Made by a program: the position numbers and the translations under genes. A stretch of DNA of 26,333 nt, from contig NW_014577746.1 in NCBI RefSeq assembly GCF_000485595.1, positions 103,842-130,174 on the forward strand, written 5' to 3'. Within the stretch, counting starts at the first letter, position 1; each line of letters opens with the position of its first letter. This DNA is from Priapulus caudatus (lineage: Eukaryota > Priapulida > Priapulimorpha > Priapulimorphida > Priapulidae). Shown one piece after another: positions 10,856-19,802 of this stretch. The notes under the pieces were generated by a model. The model was not told the origin of the DNA, did not search any database, and saw only the letters and a list, made by a program, of their open reading frames with translations.

Positions 10856-11497
10856 GGTAGGGTGTTTGTTATGTTTTAAGTGCCTAGTAGTGCATAGTCT
10901 AGGAGTGCCGGTAGGGGTGAAGTGCATAGTCGATATGGCGCAGATGCGTAACGGCCGGGTGGGCAGTGTAGTCCGGTGAGGTGGTGTGGGAAGGGGGGGC
11001 GCGTGCATGCAGTTTGTAGTAATCAATGCAGTGAATTATGATTACATTGGTTCGTGTATGTTAAGTTATAGTAATTAAGGCCATGCGCTAAGGCGCACAT
11101 TAAAAAATTTAAGCGCTAGCTTGTCACGATTATCATTATTCAACAAATACAAAAACAATTTGTAGAGCGAAAGTGCCCTAAACGAAAGAGTGCCTGGGCT
11201 AAGAAATTCTGGGGATAGTCTCCTACCGGTTTACGTCTTGTACGGCCGAGAGATGGCAGCGCCGTTGCACGAGAAATAGCGTGGAAGTTGTGGGAAGAAA
11301 GTCACAAGGTCAGTCAAAGATAGGGTTGCGATGTTTTGACTTCAATCATCTGTCTTTGTTGTCATAAGTAAGAAACAGCTAAAGACTTTCAGGGTATTTA
11401 GTAGCGAGAGAGAGAGGAGAGAGCATGTCAGTATTATTAATCACGTAATAGTGCCCCGACTCGCTGCTTTTGTTCAGTTTGTGGCTGGTGGTGACGC

Positions 11498-11530
11498 GCG
11501 GTTGCGGGGTCTTTCTGTCGCCGCAACCGC
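11498..11530. other. Perfect 10-bp stem hairpin (copy A)
   Basis: GCGGTTGCGG and CCGCAACCGC flank a 13-nt loop. In copy B (about 17810-17845) the same place reads CCGGTCGGGG...CCGCAACGCC, so the stem is broken by missing bases. This is one place where copy A looks more accurate than copy B. Confidence 0.55.
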
Positions 11531-11775
11531 CAAACCGAACACCTTACACGGTGACGGTGGTACTTATTTTTCATTAGAAAGCTTCATATAGCCTTACCTA
11601 CACTGTAATAGTTATTTAATGATAGTGTTAATTAAAAATTGAGATTTAGTGGTAATGATTATTCTAGTAAAACGCAAGCAGTGCAGACACTGCAGAGGAC
11701 AGTGTTACTGAATAGGTGAAATAGTGTGGCCCAAGGAAGGATAGAGAACATGGGTCCCAATAAAAACGGCATGTG

Positions 11776-11870
11776 CCTAACGCTAACGCCTAACCCTAAT
11801 TCTAAACCCTAACCCTAACCCTAACCCTAAATCCTAAGCCTAACCCTAAAACATAAACGCCTTAAACCAT
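11776..11870. repeat. Telomere-like CCCTAA patch, inverted (copy A)
   Basis: CCTAACCCTAA units run on the + strand, opposite in orientation to the patch at 10799. The counterpart is at 18069-18157. Confidence 0.85.
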
Positions 11871-12728
11871 AACCCTCAACTTATGATATTTGATTATAAT
11901 ATTATGATTTAATTTGAACCAAATACTGTGGCAATAGCCGATAGGGCCACAGGGGTAGCCCGACCAACGGCGTGCGACGGATTGTCCTATACAGCCTGAC
12001 ACCCCTTTCCATACAAAAAAACCTACACCTTCTGCAGATTCTAGATGAATAACTCTGTATATCTGCAAATAAAACTATTCCATATCCACCTTTGACTTGC
12101 CCTTGAATTAAAATATGAACGTTAAATCACAGTTGTCCTGCTTCATAAACTAAATGTATCTCTTAATTACGTATATATCTGCTATTCTCACGAGCATATC
12201 AAACTTTCAAAATCAGCTTTAACCGCCATGTTTAGCAAGCACGGAAAAACCCGAAATGGAATAGGACTCGGCTAGAAAATACTACAGAAATAGTAAACGA
12301 GGCTCTCCAAGGGCGAATTACCACAAAGAAGTGAAACGATGTTCAGGTGGAAATGGTCTGGGCAATTTGTAAAAAAGGCGTTAGATGACATGTTCTCGGA
12401 TTGTAGGGGTGCGTTTACCATGACTGACCTGCAGGATAGTTTAATTTCCTTTGTTTCGGAGTCCATGGCGGATTTTTAGTCCCCCCACAGTCGGGAATGG
12501 ATAGGCAAGAACATGGTGGGCAAGATTCATAAATGGGGTGCATTCGTCTCAAAAAGTTGCTGTAACCCGTAAGTACCCATGACAAGCGCATTCGTAGCGC
12601 AACGGTGGATTGGTGTACAAAGAGTGGACGTTTATGATTCATGTTGGTATATCACATGTGTGGTGTCTTTGGCGAGTACTTGGAATGATAAAGCAACTGA
12701 GCGTGGGAGAGGGGCTGCAGCCTGTGTT

Positions 12729-12753
12729 NNNNNNNNNNNNNNNNNNNNNNNNN
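12729..12753. other. Assembly gap, 25 N
   Basis: A run of exactly 25 N. Sequence to its left matches sequence ending at 18943, and sequence to its right matches sequence starting at 3430. The join is therefore between two overlapping pieces. Confidence 0.99.
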
Positions 12754-12934
12754 CGATATATACACAGCCGTACTGAGTGACCGATGCGTGCCGTAGTCAC
12801 GACAAAATTATACTATACAGACAGATGCACACACATACATATATACATGCATACACGCGCGCACACACGCACGAACGGACACATACGTACACACGCACAC
12901 TCGAAAACACACGCACATGTCCGCGCAAACACGC

Positions 12935-12935
<1 letters not shown>

Positions 12936-13021
<86 letters not shown>
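12936..13021. repeat. (CA)n microsatellite (copy B)
   Basis: About 80 bp of pure CA dinucleotide, preceded by CACG-rich sequence from about 12826. Confidence 0.98.
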
Positions 13022-13024
<3 letters not shown>

Positions 13025-13037
13025 CGTGGCACGCTCT

Positions 13038-13145
13038 CTTCCCATTTCGCCAGTTTCTCACTTCGCCATTTTCCCATTTCGCCAGTTTTTTCCATTTCGC
13101 CATTTTCCCATTTTGCCATTTTCCCACTTCGCCAGTTTCCCATTT
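13038..13145. repeat. CCCATTTCGCCAGTTT minisatellite (copy B)
   Basis: Seven units of about 16 bp with the core TTCCCATTTCGCCA. The inverse-oriented partner at 13410-13440 (ACGAAAAGGCGGAATGGGG) is short. Translation of the repeat gives Ser/Phe/His or Trp/Lys/Met/Ala frames, not called as genes. Confidence 0.9.
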
Positions 13146-13222
13146 AGCCAATATTTTATGTTGCTTTCACCCCCTGCACGAAATTGATCCTTCCATTCTT
13201 AAAAAAGAGTAATTTCTAGGCC

Positions 13223-13251
13223 GTTAGGGTTAGGGTTAGGGTTAGGGTTAG
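13223..13251. repeat. Interstitial telomere-like (TTAGGG)4
   Basis: GTTAGGG repeated perfectly four times and more, between the two arms of the CCCATTTCGCC minisatellite pair. TTAGGG is the usual metazoan telomere unit. Confidence 0.9.
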
Positions 13252-13699
13252 AGTATAGGTGCCTGTACATGATCCATATGTTTTGATAAGTACGATTTCG
13301 CCCTCTTGTTCTTCAAATATAGAGTTGACTCCATATCTAAAGATTTGTTATAATTTATTCATTACAGAGGCCTACTTTTAACCCACCTCGAACAAGGGGG
13401 TGGTCGGGGAGATAGGACGAAAAGGCGGAATGGGGAAAAGGCGCACGCACGCACACACACACACACACATGTGCCAGCTATAGACGTCTCGTGCATGTGG
13501 CGCAGCGACTTTTAAACCTAATATAGTGGCACTCCAACGAGAATTAAACTCATTGGCTCTGAATACATTCTCAACACTTTACTAATTAAGTTGACAGACC
13601 CTTTTCTAGCGCCTAAATCAAGCTTAAACTTAGACTGGCCACCGTCCGCGTGTCGTAAGCGACGGCGAGCCAGTCACGCTATGGAAAAAAAAAAATCCT

Positions 13700-13798
13700 A
13701 AAGTCAGCCTCGGTTCAAGCACAAACATGTTGACTTTCACAAAAATTTATTAATTTAAAAAAACAAACCCGTAGAGGGCCGCAGTTTGCTCACCCCAG
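13700..13798. mobile_element. hAT-like element, left-truncated (copy B)
   Basis: Only the right part of the 6153-6513 element is present, ending GTTTGCTCACCCCAG at 13798. It is joined on the left to an A-rich run at 13685. Confidence 0.55.
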
Positions 13799-14004
13799 AA
13801 TATCCTATGCTGAGGCGTATATGCCAGTCATTATAGTTACGATAGAGCGTCTGGCAGGTATGTGCCTTTATACCAGGTCACGCTGTAAATCGATGCTGAC
13901 AGAGAGGGCTGCGCGCAAATCCCTCGCCAACCTGTCTATTACGGCCACGCACACAGGCATTTGGAACGTTTTAATAATACAATGATTGTATATAAACACG
14001 AAAT

Positions 14005-14072
14005 GTATTAATTACTACCAAAGTAGTCGTTTACTACCAAGTCGTTTACTACCAATTCGTTTGCTACCAAAG
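14005..14072. repeat. Short tandem repeat, GTCGTTTACTACCAA units
   Basis: Three to four units of about 16 bp. In copy A (about 6800-6840) only a single unit-like stretch is visible, so the copies differ here. Confidence 0.7.
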
Positions 14073-14564
14073 TAGTTTCTCTACTCTTCTTCGCCTATTA
14101 TTTTAGTCATAAATTCTTTCTGTGAATGTTCGTACGGTGTACTTTTGTATTGCAGAGGAGCATTCGAACGGCATTTACAGAAGGTTATTTCTAATAATAG
14201 GCGAAAGAGAGTAGCGACTTTAGTAGTAAATACGTATCGTGTTTATTTACCATCATGTTATTATTAAAGCGTTCCAAGTACGTGTGGCGCTACCATAGAT
14301 ATCATATAACAACTAGATAGGCCTGACGTCATCACCAGATGGGATTTTCTGGCGCCATATTGGAAAGATGATTGTCGAACTTGGAATCTGCCCAATCTCG
14401 AGATTGTATGGAAGACTATGGAAGCCCTGAAACGACATCCGACTTTTTGAGTTTTCGAGTTTTCGAGTTTCTGAGTTTCCGAGTTTCTGAGTTTCTGAAG
14501 TTTTCGAGCCTTTCCTTCTGGCGGCATACACAGATGACTAATCATCAGAAGCTAAACATCAGAG

Positions 14565-14984
14565 GCGTTATTATCAAGCCGAAATCGGTAAATGGTTTCC
14601 TAAATCACGTGACAGCGGTTTGGTGAAAGCGCTGTTTGTTACATAAAACAACAGCAAGATGTTATCCACGCATTTGTTAGGATCTTAGCTGATCTTTGTA
14701 CGTTTTTATAACACATTAACTTAACTTATTCATTCTATATAATCATTTATTAGAAAACTCCTTAATAACTTACGTTTGACTATCCGGCCCATATTGAATG
14801 TTGAAATCGTCTGAAATCGCTCGCTGGGCGAATTTCGACGGTTTCGCCAAGGCACTTTCGCAAACCGTCTAGATAAAAACGAGAAACGACGCAAAAGCGC
14901 TTTCCAAACCCGTCTAGATAAATGGACAGATTTGCGAAACCGTAAAGGCGCTTTCGCCTTAGAGTAAAAACGCCTCAGGTTTTA
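14565..14984. other. Left-arm-specific segment of the foldback element
   Basis: Unpaired in the right arm. It contains two CCGTCTAGATAAA repeats about 60 bp apart and a stem GACGGTTTCGC / GCAAACCGTC near 14840-14875. GGCGCTTTCGCC, itself a near-palindrome, lies at 14947. No protein-like frame is seen. Confidence 0.6.
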
Positions 14985-15099
14985 GCGTAATAAATAAACT
15001 TGCAAACGCCACTTGCCAGATGGCGCTACACGCAGTGGTGGAACATCGTCAGCACTCTCCATACGTAGTTCTGGTACAGGGTACGCAAGGAGCAGTGTA

Positions 15100-15975
15100 G
15101 GGAGGGGGAGGGGAAGGCGGGGAGGAAGAGGAAGTTTAGAGTAGTACTAGTAGGGAAGTAGGGAGAAGCTAGTGAAGTATAGGAAGGGGAGAAGGGAGAA
15201 GCTGGTAAAGAAGAAGGAGGGAGAAGCTGTAGAGAATGAGGAAGGGGAGACGGAGAAAGCTGGTGGAGGAGGAAGGGGAGAAAGGGCAGGTGGTGGAGGA
15301 GGAAGGGGAGAAGCTTTTGGAGAAAGGAGGAAGGGGAGAAGCTGGTGGAGAAGGAGGAGGGGGAGAAGGCTAGCTGGAGAAGGAGGAAGGGGAGATGGGA
15401 GAAGCTGGTGGAGAAATGAGAAGCTGGTGGAGGAGGAAGGGGAGAGCTGGTGGAGAAGGAGGAAGGGGAGAAGAAAGAGCTGGTGGAGAAGGCAGGAAAG
15501 GGAGAAGGAGGGGGAGAAGGGAGCTGGTGGAGAAGGAGGGAGAGAAGGAAGCTGGTGAAGAGGAGGGGAGAAGGGAGAAGCTGGCGGAGAAGGGGAGGGG
15601 GAGGAAGCTGGTGGAGAATGAAGAATGGGAGAAGGGAAAGCGGGTGGGAGGAGGGGGAGGAGCTGGTGGAGAAGGAGGAGGGGGAGAAGCTGGTGGCGAA
15701 GGAAGAAGGAGAGAAGGAGGGGGAGAAGCTGGTGGAGAAGGAGGAAGGAGAGAAGGAGAAGGTGGATGAGGAGGGGGAGAGCTGGTGGATAAGAAGGAGG
15801 GGGAGAAGCTGGTGGAGAATGAGGAAGGGGAGAAGCTGGTGGAGAAGGAGGAAGGGGAGAAGGGAGAAGCTGGCGGAGAAAGGAGAAGCTGGTGGAGGAG
15901 GAAGGGGAAAAGGGAGAATGTGGTGGAGGAGGGGGAGAAGCTGGTGGAGAAGAAGGAGGGGGAGAATGGAGGTTC
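15100..15975 (+). repeat. Polypurine minisatellite arm
   Basis: About 870 bp almost entirely of purines plus the CTGGT/CTGGC interruptions, built on GAGAAGCTGGTGGAGAAGGA with variable GGAAGGGGAGAAG spacers. It is one arm of a near-perfect large palindrome. The purine bias and mirror symmetry make intramolecular triplex or cruciform formation plausible, and local assembly unreliable. Confidence 0.95.
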
Positions 15976-16850
15976 TCCAGCTTCTCCCTTCACCACCAGC
16001 TTCTCCCCCTCTTCCTTCTCCACCAGCTTCTCCCCGCCTCCTTTTCCACCACCTTCTCCCCCTCCTCCTTCTTCACCAGCTTCTCCTTCTCCCCTCTCCT
16101 CCACCACTCCCTCTCGTCCTCCTCTTTCCATCAGCCCCCTTCTCCCTCCTTCTCCCCTTCCTCCTTCATTATCAGCTTCTCCCCCTCCTCCTTCTCCACC
16201 AGCGTCTCCCCCTCCTCCACCACATTCTCCCTTTTCCCCTTCTTCCTTCTCCACTAGCTTCTCCCCTTCCTCCTTTTTCACCAGCTTCTCCCTTCTCCCC
16301 TTCCTCCTTCTCCACCAGCTTCTCTCCCTCTTCCTTCTCCACCAGCTTCTTTCCCCCCTCCTCCTCCACAAGCTCCCTTTTCCCCCTCCTCCTCCACCAG
16401 CTCCCTTCTCCCCCTCCTTCTCCACTTCCTCCTTCTCCACCAGCTTCTCTCCCGCCTCCTTCTCCACCAGCTTCTCCCCTCCTCCTCCACCACCTACTCC
16501 CTTCTCCCCTTCCTCCTCCACCAGCGTCTCCCTTCTCCCCTTCCTCATTCTCCACCAGCTTCTCCCTCTCCTCCTTCTCCACCAGCTTCTCCCTTCTCCC
16601 CCTCCTCCTCCACCAGCTCCCTTCTCCCCCTCCTTCTTCCCTTCCTCCTTCTCCACCAGCTTCTCCCTCTCCTCTTTTCTCCACCAGCTTCTCCCCTTCC
16701 TCCTCCACCACCTTCTCCTTCCTCCTCCCAGCTTCTCTCTTCTCCCTTCCTCATTCTCCACCAGCTTCTCCCCCTTCTCCTTCTCCACCAGCTTTTCCCT
16801 TCTTCCCTTCCTAATACTTCACTAGCTTCTCCCTACTCCACCTACTAGTA
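15976..16850 (-). repeat. Polypyrimidine minisatellite arm (reverse complement)
   Basis: The reverse complement of the preceding arm: CTTCTCCACCAGCTTCTCC units. The switch of strand is abrupt at GGAGAATGGAGGTTCTCCAG near 15965. Frames of up to 472 residues on either strand are repeat translations. Confidence 0.95.
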
Positions 16851-17010
16851 CTACTCTAAACTTCCTCCTCCCTCCCCCTCTTTACACTGCTCCTTCGCTA
16901 ACCTGTACCAAGAACTACGAGAGTGCTGACGAGTTGTTTACTGATACGCCCCGAACGCCGATAGACCGTAGCGCCATCTGGCGTGGCGTTTGCAAGTTAT
17001 TTACGCGGAC

Positions 17011-17029
17011 GCTAAACATGATGTTTAGC
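17011..17029. other. Perfect 19-bp palindrome in the right arm
   Basis: GCTAAACAT-G-ATGTTTAGC. It sits exactly where the left arm carries its extra 420 bp, between the outer terminal repeats and the inner arm. Confidence 0.85.
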
Positions 17030-17206
17030 TTTGTGTTTAGTCTCTGGTGTATGCGCAGAAGAAACTCGGAAACTAAGAAACTCAGAAACTCGGAAACTCA
17101 GAAACTCGAAAACTCGGAAACTCAAAAAGTCGTTTCAGGGGCAAAGGACAGAAAGATGCGATATGATACGACTACTAGGCACTTTAATTTAATTTAAATT
17201 TTTTTT

Positions 17207-17263
17207 TAGGGTTAGGGTTAGGGTTTAGGTTAGGTTTAGGTTAGGTTAGGGATAGAGTTAGGG
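17207..17263. repeat. Telomere-like TTAGGG patch
   Basis: TTAGGGTTAGGGTTTAGGTTAGG units begin about 65 bp outside the right end of the foldback element, after a poly-T run. They are followed by a second T run and a 23-bp direct duplication (TAAGTGCCTAGTAGTCATAT, 17273-17318). Confidence 0.9.
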
Positions 17264-17319
17264 TTTTTTTTTTAAGTGCCTAGTAGTCATATCCTAAGTG
17301 CCTAGTAGTCATATCATAT

Positions 17320-18060
17320 CGCATCTAACGGCCGGGTGCATTATCCTGAGTGTGGGAAGGGGGCGCTGCATGCAGTTTGATAATACATATGCATGATTAT
17401 ATTACATTGGTTCGTGTATGATTAATTATATATTAAGCTCATCCTAAGCGAACATTAAAAATTAAGCTAGCTTGTCACGATACATTATTCAAACAAATAA
17501 AAAACATATTTTAACAAATGCCTAACAAAATCTGCTAAGAAATTCTGATAGTCTCTACCGTTTACTCTTTACGCCGAGAGATGGCAGCCCTTGCACGAGA
17601 AATAGCGTGGAAAGTTCGTGAAGGAAAGTCCACAGTCAGTCAAATAGGGTTGCGAATTTTGACTTCAATCATCTTCCTTTGTTTGTCACTAAGTTAAGAA
17701 AACACTAAAACTTTCAGGTATTTATAGCCCTCAATGAAACTAAACATGCAGTATTATTAATCGTAATAGTGCCCCGACTCGCTGCTTTTTCAGTTTGTGG
17801 CTGGTGTGACCGGTCGGGGTCTTTCTGTCGCCGCAACGCCAACGACACCTTACACGGTGACGGTGTACTTATTTTCATTAGAAAGCGTTCCATATAGCCT
17901 TACCACACTGTAATGTTATTAATGATATGTTAATTAAATGAGATTAGTGGTATGAGTTATTCTAGGTAAAACCATGCAGTGCAGACACTGCAGAGACAGT
18001 GTTACTGAATAGTGAATAGTGTGGCCCAAGGAAGGATAGAGAACATGGGTCCCAATAAAA
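17320..18060. other. Intergenic sequence between inverted telomere-like patches
   Basis: About 740 bp without a recognisable gene, bounded by TTAGGG units on the left and CCCTAA units on the right, so the patches point toward each other. It corresponds to 10870-11770 in copy A. Confidence 0.5.
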
Positions 18061-18068
18061 CCAATGTG

Positions 18069-18157
18069 CCTAACCCTAACCCTAACCCTAATTCTAACCC
18101 TAACCCTAACCCTAACCTAACCTAACTAACCTAACAATAACCCTAACCATACCTAAC
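18069..18157. repeat. Telomere-like CCCTAA patch (inverted)
   Basis: Perfect CCCTAA units decay to CCTAACCTAACTAACC. Opposite orientation to the patch at 17207. Confidence 0.9.
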
Positions 18158-18943
18158 TTATGATATTGATATAATATTATATTTATCCTTGAACCAATAC
18201 TGTGGCAATAGCGATAGGGCCACAGGGGTAGCCCGACCAGGCTGTGCGACGGATTGTCTATACAGCCTGACACCCCTTCCATACAAAAAACCTATCACCT
18301 CTGCAGATCTAGATGAATAACTCTGTATTCTCAAATAAAACTATTCCATTACCACCTGTTGACTTGCTTGATTAAAATATGAACGTTAACTCACAGTTGT
18401 CCTGCTTCTAAACTAGAATGTATCTCTTAATTCACGGTATAATCTGCTAATTCTCACAGCATATCAACTCTTCCAAATCAGCTTTAACCGCCATGTTTAG
18501 CAAGGCACGGAAAACCCGAAAGGAATAGACTCGCTAGAAAAATACTACAGAAATATGTACGATGGCTCTCAAGGCAATTACACACCAAAGCAAGTGAAAC
18601 GATGCTTCAGAATGTCTGGGCGGCCATTTGTAAAAAACCTTAGATGACATGTTCTCGATGTAGGGGTGGTTTACATGACGACCGCAGATGTTTAATTTCC
18701 TTTGTTCGATCCATTGCGGATTTTTAGTCACAGTGGAATGATAGCAAACATGGTGGCAAATTCATAAATTTGGTTGCATTCGTCTCAAAAAGTTGCTGTA
18801 ACCCGTAAGTACCCAGCGCATCCGTAGCGCACTGATGGTTACAGAAGGTGACGTTTACTGATTCATTTGGTATATCACATGTGTGGTGTTCTTTGGCGAT
18901 ACTTGGAATATAAGGCACTACGTGTTTAGCTGCAGCCTGTGTT
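18158..18943. other. Duplicated sequence with no recognised gene
   Basis: This is the counterpart of 11870-12728. Minus-strand frames at 18534-18731 and 18724-19053 share a few short similar peptides with frames in copy A (for example around QRKLN). The frames are interrupted in both copies and match nothing I know, so no gene is called. Confidence 0.4.
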
Positions 18944-18944
18944 C

Positions 18945-18977
18945 GAAACGGTATTCTAACCCTAGCAATACCGTTTC
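18945..18977. other. Perfect 11-bp inverted repeat
   Basis: GAAACGGTATT and AATACCGTTTC flank an 11-nt spacer, immediately after the end of copy B. Function unknown; it could be a transcript hairpin or the remains of a small element. Confidence 0.7.
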
Positions 18978-18989
18978 TTGGAGCTATTA

Positions 18990-19350
18990 CAGGGGTAGAA
19001 ATTAACTTTGGCAAGTTTTGAACAAGGGAGGCCAACGGACTCCCTGCCCTCAAAAGGAGGGAGTCCGCAGCAAAATGAGGTAGTCCGCAGTCTGAAATTC
19101 AAAACTAAAGCAGAACAATAAAAACACATGTGCTTTATTTTGAAGATTCATGCGATGCACGTCTACCAAATTTTCTTTGGATATTTGCTGAAAAAATACG
19201 GTAATTCCGTGAGGCCGTGCTCTGGAATGAACTAGTTAGTATAGCAGAATTTTCAGGAAGTTGCACGGATTCCTGTATATGTCAAATCAGGGAGTCCGAC
19301 AGTAAATCGGGGAGTATTTGACTCCGGACTCTTGTTAATTTCGCACCCTG
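18990..19350. mobile_element. hAT-like non-autonomous element
   Basis: The ends CAGGGGTAGAAATTAAC and GTTAATTTCGCACCCTG (reverse complement CAGGGTGCGAAATTAAC) form a 17-bp imperfect terminal inverted repeat starting with CAG, as in hAT-derived repeats. Subterminal GGGAGTCCG motifs occur on both sides, including a GGACTCCCT / AGGGAGTCC stem at about 19038-19066. At 361 bp it encodes nothing. No 8-bp target duplication is evident. Confidence 0.7.
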
Positions 19351-19695
19351 GTGTTAGGCGGCCCAAACTAGGGCTTATAGGTAGGTAGGAATTGTGCCGA
19401 CTAGACAATAGCAGTCACAAGCCCCAGGGCGAATGTCAGCAAAACGGAACCAGTCAAACTTTGTATCATTACTATACTAGGTATACTCAGAATTTCTAGA
19501 TAAACCAGTTCTAAGCCTATGTAGCATAAATACCATCAACCAGCACATGTCAGTGATAACTGAATCGTCAAGATTCAAGATTGGTTAAGAGCTTAATTCA
19601 TCTGAGTCAAATCTCCAAAATTCCTCGTTATGGATTTTATTCCGCAATTGTAAAGAAATATAAGCTCTATACACCTATATAAGTTAACTGCGTAA
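19351..19695. other. Intergenic, nothing recognised
   Basis: Ordinary AT-rich sequence with no exon-like frame, repeat or element end that I can support. Confidence 0.5.
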
Positions 19696-19704
19696 GGTGA
19701 AAGG

Positions 19705-19793
19705 TAGATACAATAATGTAACCTAACAAGAGTAGGGGTTGGGGCAATAATGTAACCCAACCCTACTCTTGTTGGGTTACATTATTGTATCTA
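19705..19793. mobile_element. 89-bp foldback MITE with 9-bp target duplication
   Basis: TAGATACAATAATGTAACC at the left end and its complement at the right end belong to arms of about 38 bp that pair with one mismatch and one extra base, around a 12-nt loop that itself repeats CAATAATGTAA. The element is flanked by the perfect 9-bp direct repeat GGTGAAAGG (19696-19704 and 19794-19802). A 9-bp duplication is typical of Mutator-like elements (MULEs). The TA-beginning ends are unusual and leave the superfamily open. Confidence 0.85.
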
Positions 19794-19802
19794 GGTGAAA
19801 GG

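Larger units (their letters stand above)
3430..12728 (+). repeat. Copy A of a long direct duplication (abuts the N gap)
   Basis: Starting at CGATATATACACAGCCGT and ending at GCAGCCTGTGTT against the gap, this 9.3-kb block is collinear with 12754-18943. Matching blocks by eye: 3430-4850 with 12754-13684, 6366-7140 with 13700-14337, 7236-10706 with 14424-17142, 10797-12728 with 17207-18943. Copy A is longer throughout because of many scattered single- and few-base extra bases and one 1.5-kb extra segment (about 4852-6366). For example, perfect TTAGGG units in the other copy are irregular here. See the matching finding for the assembly interpretation. Confidence 0.9.
14424..17142. mobile_element. 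Foldback-like non-autonomous DNA element, 2.7 kb (copy B)
   Basis: The two ends are inverted: GCCCTGAAACGAC at 14424 and GTCGTTTCAGGGGC ending at 17142. Each is followed inward by tandem 10-bp-like units (GAGTTTCYGA; left about 14450-14512, right 17057-17130 in reverse complement). Further in, GCTAAACATC pairs with GATGTTTAGC. The left side then has about 420 bp (14565-14984) absent on the right. From 14985 inward the arms pair again (GCGTAATAAAT...GCAAACGCC, GCCAGATGGCGCTAC, then the polypurine block) up to a centre near 15975. Long inverted arms made of short tandem repeats are the mark of Foldback-type elements. No transposase frame and no clear target duplication were found. Confidence 0.7.
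12754..18943 (+). repeat. Copy B of the long direct duplication
   Basis: This 6.2-kb block is collinear with copy A. It begins CGATATATACACAGCCGT right after the gap and ends GCAGCCTGTGTT, beyond which unique sequence begins. It is shorter and its simple repeats are cleaner than in copy A. It also shows apparent missing bases, such as the broken hairpin near 17820. Neither copy should be taken as the correct one. Confidence 0.9.

Noticed and set aside
12784-13212. His/Thr-repeat frames and Cys/Val-repeat frames over the CA array
   Set aside because: Dinucleotide-repeat translations.
15172-16825. Long open frames (up to 472 residues) in the GA/CT-rich region, both strands
   Set aside because: They are translations of the minisatellite in whichever frame lacks stops. 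They occur on both strands, are Glu/Gly/Trp/Arg-only or Ser/Pro/Leu-only, and break differently in copy A.
18930-18950. GTTCGAAAC resembling a tRNA/SINE B box
   Set aside because: No A box at the right distance and no cloverleaf. It is part of the 11-bp inverted repeat.
18724-19053. Minus-strand frame of 109 residues
   Set aside because: It crosses the border between duplicated and unique sequence and runs into a transposon end. The matching part of copy A is frameshifted, and no family is recognisable.
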